Shown: positions 15,781 through 26,700 of the stretch, in pieces | How the letters are laid out: the number at the start of each line of letters is the position of its first letter | Position numbering within the stretch: the stretch's first letter is position 1 | Assembly (NCBI RefSeq): GCF_003355495.1 | Contig: NZ_CP031337.1 | Coordinates: 2,113,001 to 2,177,000 of the forward strand | DNA from: Crenobacter cavernae | GTDB lineage: Bacteria > Pseudomonadota > Gammaproteobacteria > Burkholderiales > Chromobacteriaceae | Direction: 5' to 3' | DNA length: 64,000 nt | Program-made: the position numbers and the translations under genes | Notes under the pieces: generated by a model | Databases searched by the model: none | The model's input: the letters and a program-made list of their open reading frames with translations, nothing else | What the model was told of the DNA's origin: nothing

Positions 15781-17571
15781 ATGTCCTCCCTGTTGCAGCC
15801 CATCGAACAGATCGCCAGCGCCGACATCCTCGCCGGCATCGAGCAGGAATTCCTGCTCGAACTGCAAAGCGCGCTGAAAGAGCGCGACGAAGCACTGCGG
15901 CGCTCGCGCCAGAGCCTGCGGCTGGCCGACAAGGTGTTCGAATCGACGCTCGAAGGCATCCTGATCACCGACGGCGACGGCACGATCCTGTCGGTCAACC
16001 CGGCGTTCTCGCGCATCACCGGCTACGCGTCGGACGAGGCGGTCGGCCAGACGCCGGCGCTCCTGAAGTCGGGCAAGCAGGGGCCGGACTTCTACCGGCG
16101 GCTGTGGGATGGGCTGAAGACCTGCGGCCAGTGGCAGGGCGAGGTCGTCAACCGGAGGAAGAACGGGCTCTTCTATACCGAGTACCTGAGCATCACCGCG
16201 ATCCGCGACGAGGACGGCGCGCTCGGCCATTACGTCGCGGTGTTCTCCGACATCACGCAGCGCAAGCAGGCCGAGGAGAGGCTGCACTTTCTCGCCAACC
16301 ACGACGCGCTGACCGGCCTGCCGAACCGTACACTGTTCCTCGAAAGCTTGGCCGAGGCCATCGCCTCGGCCGAACGGCTGGCGCTGTGCTTCATCGACCT
16401 CGACCGCTTCAAGCTGGTCAACGACACGCTCGGCCACGCCACCGGGGACGAGTTGCTGACGCGCATCGCCGAGACCCTGAGGGGGACGGTGCCGGAAGGC
16501 GCGACCGTGGCGCGGCTGTCCGGCGACGAATTCACCGTCCTGCTCGATCCGGTCGCGGGCGTCGACGACGCCGCGCACCATGCGCAGCGCATGCTCGACG
16601 CGATCGCCTGCGAGACCGAGCTGGCCGGCGAGGAGGTGTTCGTCACCGCCAGCATCGGCATCAGCCTCTACCCGGACGACGGCGCGACGCCCGAGGCGCT
16701 CTTGGCGCACGCCGACACCGCGATGTACCGCGCCAAGGAGCGCGGCAAGAACACCTTCCAGTTCTATACGGCCGAGCTGAACGCGCGCGCGATCGAGCGG
16801 CTCAAGCTCGAATACGCCTTGCGCCGCGCGCTGGCGCAGGGCGAATTCGAGCTGTGGTACCAGCCCAAGGTGTCGCTCGAAACCGGAGCGCCGATCGGCG
16901 CCGAAGCGCTGTTGCGCTGGCGTCACCCGGCTCTGGGGCTGGTGTCGCCGGCCGACTTCATCCCGATCGCCGAAGAGAGCGCGCTGATCGGCGCGATCGG
17001 CGAATGGGTGCTCGCCACCGCCTGCCGCGATACGCGCCGCTGGGTCGACGCCGGCCTGTTCGCCGGGCGGATGGCGGTGAACCTGTCGGGGCGGCAGCTG
17101 AAGCTCGGCGGCCTGGTCGACACCGTGCGCGTGAGCCTGGCCGAGGCGGGCTTGGCGAGTGCCTATCTGGAGCTGGAGGTCACCGAGAGCATCGCGATGG
17201 ACGACGCCGACGGCGGCCAGGTCGGCATGCTCTGCGAGCTGCGGGCGCTCGGCGTGCAGCTGGCGATCGACGACTTCGGCACCGGCTACTCGAGTCTCGC
17301 CTATCTGAAGCGTCTGCCGGTGCAGGTGCTGAAGATCGACCGCTCGTTCATCGCCGACCTGTCGCACGACAAGGACGACGCGGCGATTACCACCGCCATC
17401 GTGTCGATCGCCAAGAGCCTCGGTCTCGCGGTGGTCGCCGAGGGCGTGGAAGAGCCGACGCAACGGGATTTTCTTGCCGGGCTCGGCTGCGACGCGGCGC
17501 AGGGTTATCTGTTTGGCCGTCCGGTGCCGGCGGCCGAGTTCGAGGCCTACCTGGCTGCTCACGCCGGCTGA
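15781..17571 (+). CDS. PAS-GGDEF-EAL cyclic di-GMP signalling protein
   Basis: A 596-residue protein with no membrane segment. Domains: helical N-terminus, PAS (about 48-165, LEGILITDGDGTILSVNPAF), GGDEF (about 175-330) and EAL (about 340-590). The diguanylate cyclase signature is LSGDEF (about 246-251), with Ser for the first Gly; such variants can be active or serve as GTP-binding regulators. EAL residues look intact: EALLRW, DDFGTGYSSL, LKIDRSF and EGVE, so phosphodiesterase activity is likely. The PAS ligand is unknown. The stop is followed at once by AACGTTGGCCGAGCC, a copy of the repeat. Confidence 0.92.
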   Translation: MSSLLQPIEQIASADILAGIEQEFLLELQSALKERDEALRRSRQSLRLADKVFESTLEGILITDGDGTILSVNPAFSRITGYASDEAVGQTPALLKSGKQGPDFYRRLWDGLKTCGQWQGEVVNRRKNGLFYTEYLSITAIRDEDGALGHYVAVFSDITQRKQAEERLHFLANHDALTGLPNRTLFLESLAEAIASAERLALCFIDLDRFKLVNDTLGHATGDELLTRIAETLRGTVPEGATVARLSGDEFTVLLDPVAGVDDAAHHAQRMLDAIACETELAGEEVFVTASIGISLYPDDGATPEALLAHADTAMYRAKERGKNTFQFYTAELNARAIERLKLEYALRRALAQGEFELWYQPKVSLETGAPIGAEALLRWRHPALGLVSPADFIPIAEESALIGAIGEWVLATACRDTRRWVDAGLFAGRMAVNLSGRQLKLGGLVDTVRVSLAEAGLASAYLELEVTESIAMDDADGGQVGMLCELRALGVQLAIDDFGTGYSSLAYLKRLPVQVLKIDRSFIADLSHDKDDAAITTAIVSIAKSLGLAVVAEGVEEPTQRDFLAGLGCDAAQGYLFGRPVPAAEFEAYLAAHAG

Positions 17572-17603
17572 ACGTTGGCCGAGCCTGGGGGCAGAGGCGA
17601 GAC

Positions 17604-17921
17604 TCAGTCCCCGGGCCGCGGCCGCTGCCCTTCCATCGGCTCGGCGCTCTGCGCCGCGTCATCTTCCTTGCTGGCGGCGACCGCGCGCTCGATCAGCAAC
17701 TGCTCCAGCAATTTGCTGCGCGACGCGATGTGGTGGTCGAAGCGCCAGTCGCGCAACATCTCGAGGGCGAGGTCGAAGTAGCGCATGTCGATCTCGTACA
17801 GCGCCTTCAGGTCGAAGGTGCGGCCGAGTTCGAGCGAACCGGCGAGTTCCTTGAGTACCTCGACCTGCTCCGGATTTTCGCCCGACTCGATGAGTTTGCG
17901 GATCTGCTTGGCGGCGTTCAT
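17604..17921 (-). CDS. Small conserved hypothetical protein
   Basis: A 105-residue soluble, helical protein. No domain recognised; LGRTFDLKALYEIDMRYFDL is the most structured part and the C-terminus is polar (EPMEGQRPRPGD). AGGAGA lies 8 bases upstream of the ATG, a good ribosome site, which supports it as a real gene. It is convergent with the PAS-GGDEF-EAL gene. The function is unknown. Confidence 0.65.
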   Translation of the reverse strand: MNAAKQIRKLIESGENPEQVEVLKELAGSLELGRTFDLKALYEIDMRYFDLALEMLRDWRFDHHIASRSKLLEQLLIERAVAASKEDDAAQSAEPMEGQRPRPGD

Positions 17922-18068
17922 TGCATGGTTCTCCTGCGTTGCGACTAGGCCGGCCGGGCTGATGCGCCGGCGATAAGATCAGAATAGAGCCCGACGCGCC
18001 GCGCGCTGTCATTGATCTTCCTCAAGGAAAGATGGGGTGCGTCCGCTTTGCAGCGGGGAGACAAAAAG

Positions 18069-18080
18069 CTTGGCCGAGCC
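18069..18080 (+). repeat. Single intergenic copy of the 9-bp repeat
   Basis: AAAAAGCTTGGCCGAGCC, a full-length consensus copy just beyond the serS terminator and outside genes. Confidence 0.75.
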
Positions 18081-18092
18081 CGGTGGCAAGGC

Positions 18093-18125
18093 GCAAAAAA
18101 ACCGGGCGTGCGCCCGGTTTTTTTA
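18093..18125 (-). terminator. Terminator of serS
   Basis: AAAAAAACCGGGCG, TG, CGCCCGGTTTTTTT: a strong hairpin with a T-run on the minus strand, about 20 bases after the stop. Confidence 0.9.
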
Positions 18126-18140
18126 GTGCGAAAGGGTGCC

Positions 18141-19915
<1,775 letters not shown>

Positions 19916-19941
<26 letters not shown>

Positions 19942-21229
19942 CGAGTTGGCGCAAAAATGCCAGTTTTTCGCCGATTTTCGCTTCGAGACCGCGATCGGTC
20001 GGTTCGTACCAGCTGACGTCTTCCAGCCCTTCGGGCAGGTAGGTCTCGCCGGCGGCGTAGGCGTAGGGTTCGTTATGGGCGTAGCGGTAGTCGTGACCGT
20101 AGCCCAGCTCCTTCATCAGCTTGGTCGGCGCGTTGCGCAGATGCACCGGCACCGGCCGCGATTTATCCTGTTTAACGAAGGCGCGTGCCTCATTATACGC
20201 TTTGTATGAAGCGTTGCTCTTGGCCGCCACCGCGAGGTAGATCGCTGCCTGGCCGAGCGCGAGTTCCCCCTCCGGGCTGCCGAGTCGTTCGTAGGTGTCG
20301 GCCGCGTCGAGCGCCACGCGCGCCGCGCGCGGGTCGGCCAGGCCGATGTCTTCCCACGCCATGCGCACCAAGCGCCGCGCGATGTAGCGCGGGTCGGCGC
20401 CGCCGTCGAGCATGCGGGAGAGCCAGTACAGCGCGCCGTCGGGGCTCGAGCCGCGCACCGATTTGTGCAATGCGGAGATCTGGTCGTAGAACGCGTCGCC
20501 GCCCCTGTCGAAGCGCCGCGCGTTGACGGTCAGCACTTCGGCGAGGAAGGCGGCCGACACTCGGCCAACCTTGCGCGCGAGCGCGGCGGTGCGCGTCTGT
20601 TCGAGCAGGTTCAGGAAGCGCCGCGCGTCGCCGTCGGCGTAGCCGGTCAGCGTGTCGATGGCGTCGTCGTCGAAGTCGAGCTCGGCCAAGGTGCCCTTGG
20701 CGCGGGCGCGCGCCAGCAACGCCTTCAGTTCTCCGTCGGAGAGGCTGTCGAGCACGTAGACCTGCGCGCGCGACAACAGCGCCGAATTGACTTCAAACGA
20801 CGGGTTCTCGGTGGTCGCGCCGATGAAGGTGAACAGGCCGGATTCGACGTAGGGCAGGAAGGCGTCCTGCTGCGCCTTGTTGAAGCGGTGGACTTCGTCG
20901 ACGAACAGGATGGTCGCGCGGCCCGATTGCGCCAACACCGCCTGCGCGCGGTCGACCGCTTCGCGGATGTCCTTCACGCCGGAGAACACCGCCGAGATCG
21001 GGATGAACTCGGCGTCGAAGCTGCGCGCGAGGATGCGCGCCAGCGTGGTCTTGCCGACGCCGGGCGGGCCCCACAGGATCATCGAGTGCGGCACGCCGGC
21101 CTCGACCGCGAGACGCAGCGGTTTGCCCGGGCCGATCAGGTGCTGCTGGCCGACGACCTCGTCCAGGGTGGCCGGGCGCAGCGCCTCGGCCAACGGTTTC
21201 TTCGGTTCGGTGTGGAAAAGATCGCTCAC
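19916..21229 (-). CDS. rarA: Replication-associated recombination protein A (RarA/MgsA)
   Basis: A 437-residue AAA+ ATPase related to clamp-loader subunits, acting at stalled replication forks. Walker A is GPPGVGKTTLA, Walker B region LFVDEVHRFNKAQQD, sensor 1 IGATTENPSFEVN, and the C-terminal MgsA domain includes RMAWEDIGLADPRA. It starts with GTG at 21229, 4 bases after the lolA stop, so the two are co-transcribed. lolA-rarA-serS is a common proteobacterial order. Repeat copies at 20681 and 21185 read LAE; the one at 20560 reads in another frame. Confidence 0.95.
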
Positions 21230-21233
21230 GGGC

Positions 21234-21839
21234 TCAGTCGCCGTTCATCACGTCGACGCCGGCCGGCGGCGTGAAGCGGAAGTGGCTGGCGGCGATCGCC
21301 GGGTTTTTCTTCAGCTTGGAGAAGGCGATGCGCGTGACGTTGCCGAAGCTGTCGGTCAGTTCCATCTGCTTGAGCTGCTTGGCGGCGAAGCCCATCTTGA
21401 TCTCGGCGAAGCCGCTGTCCTTGTTCTTCGGGCTCGCGGCCAGCCACTCGAGCCCGCCTTGCTTGCCGGTCTCGCGCAGCGTGTAGTCGCGCTCGATCGC
21501 GTTGTTGCCGGCCAAGAGCGCCGCCGGGCTCGAGCCGAGCGCCGCGTCGAGCGACTTCTTCGTCACCTGCGCGAGCTCCTGGTCGTACAGCCACAGCGTC
21601 TTGCCGTCGCCGACGATCAGCTGCTGGTACGGCTTGCCGTAGCTCCAGCGGAACTTGCCGGGGCGCGCGATTTCCAGCGTGCCCGACGCGGTTTCCTGGC
21701 GGCCGCCGCCGGTGACGGTCTGCGTGAAGTCGGCCGACAGCGTCTTGGTACTGGCTACGAAGGCCTTCAGCTGCGCGACGGCGGCCGCGTGGGCCGACAC
21801 GGGCAGCGCGAGGGCGAGGGCGATCAGGGTCTTTTTCAT
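21234..21839 (-). CDS. lolA: Outer-membrane lipoprotein carrier LolA
   Basis: About 201 residues: a cleavable signal peptide (MKKTLIALALALPVSAHA) and the LolA beta-barrel fold with TLSADFTQTV, RPGKFRWSY, GDGKTLWLYD and a C-terminal FRFTPPAGVDV. LolA ferries lipoproteins across the periplasm from LolCDE to LolB. The second ATG (21839) is preferred because AAGGA is then 5 bases upstream; the first ATG abuts that site. It lies between nadE and rarA in a minus-strand run. Confidence 0.93.
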   Translation of the reverse strand: MKKTLIALALALPVSAHAAAVAQLKAFVASTKTLSADFTQTVTGGGRQETASGTLEIARPGKFRWSYGKPYQQLIVGDGKTLWLYDQELAQVTKKSLDAALGSSPAALLAGNNAIERDYTLRETGKQGGLEWLAASPKNKDSGFAEIKMGFAAKQLKQMELTDSFGNVTRIAFSKLKKNPAIAASHFRFTPPAGVDVMNGD

Positions 21840-21861
21840 GCGCATCCTTGTTCAGTGCCGC

Positions 21862-23454
21862 TCACGAAAACCGGTTCGTGATCGGGTAGCGCCAGTCCTT
21901 GCCGAAACCGCGCTGCGTGATGCGCGGGCCGACCGGCGCCTGGCGGCGCTTGTATTCGTTGATCTTCAAGAGCCGCACCACCTTCTTCACGTCGGCCTCG
22001 GCGAAGCCCTCGGCGACGATCTCGTCGGCGGAGCGGTTGTCTTCCACATAGCGCGCCATGATGGCATCGAGCACATCGTAGGGCGGCAGACTATCTTGGT
22101 CGACCTGATCGGGGCGCAGTTCCGCGGAAGGCGGCCGGGTAATGATTCTTGACGGAATCACCTCGGACTGGTCGTTGCGCCACGCGCACAGCTGGTAGAC
22201 CAGCGTCTTGGCGACGTCCTTGAGCACCGCGAAGCCGCCGGCCATGTCGCCGTACAGCGTCGCGTAGCCGGTGGTCATCTCCGACTTGTTGCCGGTGGTC
22301 AGTACCAGCTTGCCGGACTTGTTCGACAGCGCCATCAACAGCACGCCGCGGATGCGCGACTGCAGGTTCTCTTCGGTCGCGTCGACCGGCAGGCCGTCGA
22401 AATTCGACGCGAGCGCGTTCATGAACTGCTCGTACATCGGCCAGATTTCGATCTCGTCGTACTTGACGTTAAGGCGGGCGACCATGTCGCGCGAGTCGTC
22501 GACGCTGATGTCGGCCGTATAGCGGCTCGGCATCATCACCGCGTGCACCTTGTCGGCGCCTAACGCGTCGACGGCGATCGCCATCGTCAATGCCGAATCG
22601 ACGCCGCCCGACAGGCCGAGCAGCACGCCCGGGAAGCCGTTCTTGCCGATATAGTCGCGTACGCCGGCCACCAGCGCCTGGTAGACGCTCTCGATTTGAC
22701 AGGGCAGCGCCGCCTTCTTGCCCGGCAGGAAGTCGCCGTCGGCGAAGTCGACGAGGAGCAGTTCGTCGGCGCAGGTCGCGGCCTGCGCGACGACTTCGCC
22801 CGCGCGGTTCATCGCGAACGACGCGCCGTCGAACACCAGTTCGTCCTGGCCGCCGTTGAGGTTGACGTAGGCGATCGGCAGGCCGGTCTCCTCGCAGCGG
22901 TAGCGCACCGTATCGTGGCGCGTCTCGATCTTGTTGCGGTGGAACGGCGACGCGTTCAGCACCAGCAGCGCCTCGGCGCCGACGTCGAGCGCCTCGGACG
23001 CCGGCTCGACCGACCACACGTCCTCGCAGATCAGCACGCCGAGCTTCACGCCCTTGTGCTCGAACACCAGCGGCGACGCGCCCGGCGTGAAGTAGCGGCA
23101 CTCGTCGAACACTTCGTCGTTCGGCAGCAGCATCTTGTGGTACTGGCCGAGCCTATTTCCATCGCGCAGCACGGTCGCCGCGTTGAAGCGCTCGTTGCCG
23201 AGCTTGACCGGGTGGCCGACCACCAGCGTGATGCCGTCCAGCTCGAGCAATTCATCGAGCGCGCCCGCCACCGCGCGGTAGAAGTGGTCGCGCAGCAACA
23301 GGTCTTCCGGGCTGTAGCCGGTCAGCGCGAGCTCGGGCGTGACCAGCACGTCGGCGCCGGCCGCGATCGCCTCGTGCGCGAGGTCGAGGATTTTGCGGGT
23401 GTTGCCGGCGATATCGCCGACGACGGGGTTGAACTGGGCCAGGGCAAGTCGCAT
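21862..23454 (-). CDS. nadE: Glutamine-dependent NAD+ synthetase
   Basis: About 530 residues. The N-terminal nitrilase-type glutaminase has its triad in TPELALTGYSPED (Glu), a Lys after YHKMLLPNDEVFDE and the Cys in GVLICEDVW. The C-terminal synthetase has the PP-loop LGLSGGVDSALTMAIA. It makes NAD+ from deamido-NAD+, ATP and glutamine. The start at 23454 (MRLALAQFNP) matches the conserved N-terminus; an in-frame start at 23472 would add six residues. Confidence 0.95.
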   Translation of the reverse strand: MRLALAQFNPVVGDIAGNTRKILDLAHEAIAAGADVLVTPELALTGYSPEDLLLRDHFYRAVAGALDELLELDGITLVVGHPVKLGNERFNAATVLRDGNRLGQYHKMLLPNDEVFDECRYFTPGASPLVFEHKGVKLGVLICEDVWSVEPASEALDVGAEALLVLNASPFHRNKIETRHDTVRYRCEETGLPIAYVNLNGGQDELVFDGASFAMNRAGEVVAQAATCADELLLVDFADGDFLPGKKAALPCQIESVYQALVAGVRDYIGKNGFPGVLLGLSGGVDSALTMAIAVDALGADKVHAVMMPSRYTADISVDDSRDMVARLNVKYDEIEIWPMYEQFMNALASNFDGLPVDATEENLQSRIRGVLLMALSNKSGKLVLTTGNKSEMTTGYATLYGDMAGGFAVLKDVAKTLVYQLCAWRNDQSEVIPSRIITRPPSAELRPDQVDQDSLPPYDVLDAIMARYVEDNRSADEIVAEGFAEADVKKVVRLLKINEYKRRQAPVGPRITQRGFGKDWRYPITNRFS

Positions 23455-23528
23455 CTTGAACGCTATCGACACAATGGGAATGTGCCGATTTTACCGCAGC
23501 GCAGCGCGTTGCAGGCAAAGGAGTGCGT

Positions 23529-24635
23529 GTGCAGGTCAGAAGAGGTGAAAGCGTGGCGGGCATCGAAGCTTGGCCGAGCCCCGATGCGCCGGGCGGGCTG
23601 TTCGTCGGCAAGGCGTGGCTGTCGGCGCTGGAGGCCAGCGGCTCGGTCGGCGACGGCACCGGCTGGCTGCCGATGCCGCTGTATACCGGGGAGGGTGTCG
23701 CCGCCTGCCCGGTGTATCTGAAAGACCATTCCTACGGCGAATACGTGTTCGACTGGGCGTGGGCCGAGGCCTACCAGCGCGCCGGTCTCGACTACTACCC
23801 GAAGCTGGTCGTCGCCTCGCCGTTCACGCCGATCGCCGGGCCGCGCTTTCTCGGCGACGCCAAGCAGCGCGTGGCGCTGATCGCGGCGCTGGAAGAATTG
23901 CAGGACGAGGGCGACATTGCATCGGCACACGTGCTGTTCCCTGCCGAGGACGAGGCGCAAACGTTGGCCGAGCGCGGCTGGCTGCTGCGCGACGGCGTGC
24001 AGTTCCACTGGTTCAATCGCGGCTACCGCGACTTCGATGACTTCCTCGATACACTGAGTCGCGACAAGCGGAAGAAGATCCGCCAGGAGCGGCGGCGTGT
24101 CATGGACGCCGGCATTACGGTGCGCGTGAAGGGCGGCCACGCGACGACGAGTGCCGACTGGGCGTTCTTCGCCGCGTGCTACCGCAACACCTACCGCGAA
24201 CACCGCTCGCATCCCTATCTGAATCTTGCCTTCTTCGAAAAGCTTGGCCGAGCCTTGCCCGAAGCGGTACGGCTGGTCGTCGCCGAACGCGATGGCAAAC
24301 CGATCGCCGCGAGCTGGTTCCTCGTCGACAAGGAGCGGCTATACGGCCGTTACTGGGGCGCGCTGGAACACGTCGACTGCCTGCACTTCGAGCTGTGCTA
24401 TTACGCCGGGATTGAGCTGGCGGTCGCCGAGGGGCTGGCAGTGTTCGAAGGCGGCGCGCAGGGCGAACACAAGCTCGCGCGCGGTTTCGAGCCGGTGTTC
24501 ACGCGTTCGACCCACCGCATCGCCGACCCGCGCTTCGCCGGTGCGATCGCCGCGTGGCTGCACCACGAACGCGCCGGCATCGCCGCCTATCACGCGGAAT
24601 GCCTCGCGCACCGAGCTTATCGCGCGACCGAATGA
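23529..24635 (+). CDS. FemAB/GNAT-like protein (DUF482 family)
   Basis: About 368 residues with no signal peptide or membrane segment. It resembles the FemAB-like acyltransferase family (formerly DUF482), with YGEYVFDWAWAEAYQ, RDKRKKIRQERRRV, KPIAASWFLVDKERLYGRYW and a FEGGAQGEHKLARGF motif near the C-terminus. FemAB relatives transfer aminoacyl groups to peptidoglycan precursors; this branch has no known substrate. AAGGAG at 23518 favours GTG 23529; GTG 23523 is possible. It carries three repeat copies (23570, 23964, 24244), each read in a different frame (WPS, LAE, GRA). Confidence 0.8.
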   Translation: MQVRRGESVAGIEAWPSPDAPGGLFVGKAWLSALEASGSVGDGTGWLPMPLYTGEGVAACPVYLKDHSYGEYVFDWAWAEAYQRAGLDYYPKLVVASPFTPIAGPRFLGDAKQRVALIAALEELQDEGDIASAHVLFPAEDEAQTLAERGWLLRDGVQFHWFNRGYRDFDDFLDTLSRDKRKKIRQERRRVMDAGITVRVKGGHATTSADWAFFAACYRNTYREHRSHPYLNLAFFEKLGRALPEAVRLVVAERDGKPIAASWFLVDKERLYGRYWGALEHVDCLHFELCYYAGIELAVAEGLAVFEGGAQGEHKLARGFEPVFTRSTHRIADPRFAGAIAAWLHHERAGIAAYHAECLAHRAYRATE

Positions 24636-24640
24636 CGAGC

Positions 24641-24669
24641 TTGCAATACGACGGAAGCCCTTATATACT
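24641..24669 (+). promoter_or_regulatory. Sigma-70 promoter of tRNA-Ser
   Basis: TTGCAA, 17-base spacer, TATACT, followed by a GC-rich discriminator typical of stable-RNA promoters, about 30 bases before the mature tRNA. Confidence 0.8.
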
Positions 24670-24697
24670 GCGCGCCTCTGCTGAAAAAGCAGGCCAC

Positions 24698-24788
24698 GGA
24701 GAGGTGGATGAGTGGTTGAAGTCGCACGCCTGGAAAGCGTGTTCAGGGTAATACCCTGACGGGGGTTCGAATCCCCCTCTCTCCGCCA
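24698..24788 (+). tRNA. tRNA-Ser (GGA)
   Basis: A 91-base class II tRNA: acceptor GGAGAGG with TCTCTCC, anticodon loop CTGGAAA with anticodon GGA, a long variable arm (TTCAGGGTAATACCCTGA), T-arm GGGGGTTCGAATCCCCC and encoded CCA. It has its own promoter and terminator. Confidence 0.97.
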
Positions 24789-24798
24789 GTCTATTGAG

Positions 24799-24831
24799 AA
24801 CCCGCAAACGCAAAACGTTTGCGGGTTTTTT
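24799..24831 (+). terminator. Terminator of tRNA-Ser
   Basis: AACCCGCAAACG, loop CAAAA, CGTTTGCGGGTT, T-run, 10 bases after the tRNA. Confidence 0.9.
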
Positions 24832-25855
24832 CATTTCCCTGTCTCCGGACCTATCGCCAGATTTCCCTCGCTATTCGCCTTGATCAAGGCCTCTGCTTCA
24901 TAGAGGTAAGCCGTGTCAGCGCTGCTCGGCCGGGTTGTCTCGCCGGCGGCCGTTTGAGGCGCCGGCTTTGAGGATTGCTGTCGATGCGTCGCGACGTTGC
25001 AAAGCCCGCACCGCGATTCGGTCTGACCTTGCCTGTATCCGGATCGGCTTCCCGCTATATACGCAGTCCGGAGGTTTTTCATGGCGTTGACAGCCATTGA
25101 TGGGATGGGTTGCGGTCAAAGCGATTGGCCAATCTATCGTGCCGGTCTTATCGCGGGGCATCGGAAAATAAACCTTCGGCGGCGGGTAGGGAGCGTGGCC
25201 GATGAAAGCGCGAGGCGGCTTTGGGCATGCGTCGACGCGAAGGGACGAGTCATTGAGGGCCGTCCCGCGCGCCGAAAATGGCGTCTAAAACGGAGTCGAT
25301 GGCCTCGCGCTTTCGTCGGGCGTCCGCGTTGCGGCAATCGGCTGTTGTTTTCAGAGGAGTATTAGACAAGGCGCGGCTGTGCGCGGACCGGAGTATGGCG
25401 ACCCAATCGCGGTGCATTTGGTCACGGCCAATCATGCTCAATCCTCTCTCAAACCGTCCACGCGTCCGCCTGCCTGGGGCCGCGCAGGTGTTGGTTCGTC
25501 GATGGCGAAATAGATGTGGAGCCCGGCCGTTCGCGAACCGATCACGCGAAGCGGAGGCCTTGAACAAGCCGGCCCCAGCATCTTCGGGCAGCTTTGTTAC
25601 TTTTACGCCATCACTTTCAGCATAGGCATTGCGACGAATGATATAGACGTTCTTGTGCGGCACTCCAGCAGCGCGCTATGCCAAAAGATATCCTGTTGTC
25701 TTTTTTTGCCCTGCCGCCATGGATGAAGTGGATCTTTAAACGAAGATGGCGTGTTGTTCGCTACCCGTCTCAACAATTGCTAATAGTTATTTACAACCCG
25801 AACCGGCGGGGCGCGATACGATCGCTCCATGACAACAAAGCGGAGAACTTCCGTC
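24832..25855. other. About 1 kb without a recognisable gene next to tRNA-Ser
   Basis: Several short open frames on both strands, none with a recognised domain. The stretch has more mixed base use than the flanking genes and none of the 56 exact copies of the 9-bp repeat. On the minus strand two short overlapping frames (a 47-codon frame ending at 25436 and the 61-codon frame at 25250-25435) are spaced as if coupled. The position downstream of a tRNA suggests a decayed insertion, but I found no duplicated tRNA end or integrase. Confidence 0.5.
25250..25435 (-). CDS. Possible small protein of 61 residues
   Basis: A weak candidate. The ATG at 25435 is preceded by GAGAGGA at a proper distance and follows another frame's TGA within 2 bases, as in translational coupling. 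The product (MIGRDQMHRDWVAILRS...) is basic and helical with no recognised domain. It could be a relic of a larger decayed gene on the minus strand. Confidence 0.25.
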   Translation of the reverse strand: MIGRDQMHRDWVAILRSAHSRALSNTPLKTTADCRNADARRKREAIDSVLDAIFGARDGPQ

Positions 25856-26158
25856 ATGAAACGTACCCTCCTTGTTCCTGCTGCACTGATGCTTTCCCTG
25901 GCCGCCGGCGCGGCGTACGCCGGCAGCGGCTCGACCATTATCGGCGGCGCGCTCGGCGGCGCGGCCGGTGCGGCGATCGGTGATTCGGTCGGAGGTCGCA
26001 ACGGCGCGATTCTCGGCGGCGCGATCGGCGGCGGCGCCGGTGCGGCGATCGGTCACGACTATGGCCGCAAGCAGGAAACGCGCTACGTGTACAAAAAGCG
26101 CCATCATCGTCGTCACGACCATGGCCGTCACCGCGGCTGGTACAAAGATCGCGATTGA
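25856..26158 (+). CDS. Glycine-zipper envelope protein
   Basis: A 100-residue secreted protein: signal peptide (MKRTLLVPAALMLSLAAGAAYA), a glycine-zipper region of two segments (GGALGGAAGAAIGD and GGAIGGGAGAAIGHD), then a basic His/Arg/Lys-rich tail (KKRHHRRHDHGRHRGW). Glycine-zipper proteins insert into or associate with the outer membrane; their roles vary. The His-rich tail could bind metal, which is inference. The ATG at 25856 gives the signal peptide directly. A strong terminator follows. Confidence 0.75.
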   Translation: MKRTLLVPAALMLSLAAGAAYAGSGSTIIGGALGGAAGAAIGDSVGGRNGAILGGAIGGGAGAAIGHDYGRKQETRYVYKKRHHRRHDHGRHRGWYKDRD

Positions 26159-26198
26159 GCGCCCGCTGGCGTCGGCGTGAATTCGGGCCGGCAGCGGC

Positions 26199-26231
26199 AA
26201 AAAGCGGGAGGTGAAAAACCTCCCGCTTTTT
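26199..26231 (+). terminator. Terminator of the glycine-zipper gene
   Basis: AAAAAGCGGGAGG, loop TGAAAAA, CCTCCCGCTTTTT. Confidence 0.9.
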
Positions 26232-26700
26232 GTGTTTGATGACGCCTTGTTTCTGTCGCTTCTTGCGGTCGACGTAGGCAGCGCATCGGTTAAAGTGCCG
26301 GGCGAACTTCGCCAGCGGCTTGAGCCGTTTGCTGATGCAGATTCCTGTCTTGTTCCGGCGGGGGACATTGCCACGCTGCGGCAGGCCGTGCCGCCGGCCT
26401 TCCTGTCGCGGCAAATTGCCATGTCCTTATTTCTAGAATCGCCTATCGCTTACCGTTCACATGGTTATTCCATTTTCATGGTCTCTTCGGGCGGAAAACC
26501 GTTTCGCCGAGCCTGGGCATAGCCTGTGCCATTTTCCAGAAAATCAAGCAAAGGCGTGCAGTGATGCCGTTTTTTGCGGTAGCGGCGCGCTGCGATGATC
26601 TTTTTTGGGAATAAAAGAAAAATAAAACAATCTAAAGCGTTATATCGCTATCGGTTAGCATCGCATCATCAATAAGCAATAAAGTGCGAGGAGCGGGTCT
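26232..26700. other. Intergenic region
   Basis: About 470 bases. The second half is AT-rich (AATAAAAGAAAAATAAAACA near 26612) and probably holds the promoter of the TauE-family gene, though no clear -35/-10 pair stands out. A 103-codon frame (26211-26522) starts inside the preceding terminator and is not credible. No gene is supported. Confidence 0.5.

Noticed and set aside
24698..24788. tRNA-Ser as an attachment site of a current genomic island
   Set aside because: No duplicated tRNA 3' end, integrase or mobility gene was seen within the next 3 kb; at most a decayed remnant.
26211..26522. A 103-codon plus-strand frame after the glycine-zipper gene
   Set aside because: Its start lies inside the preceding terminator hairpin, no ribosome site is convincing, and no domain is visible.
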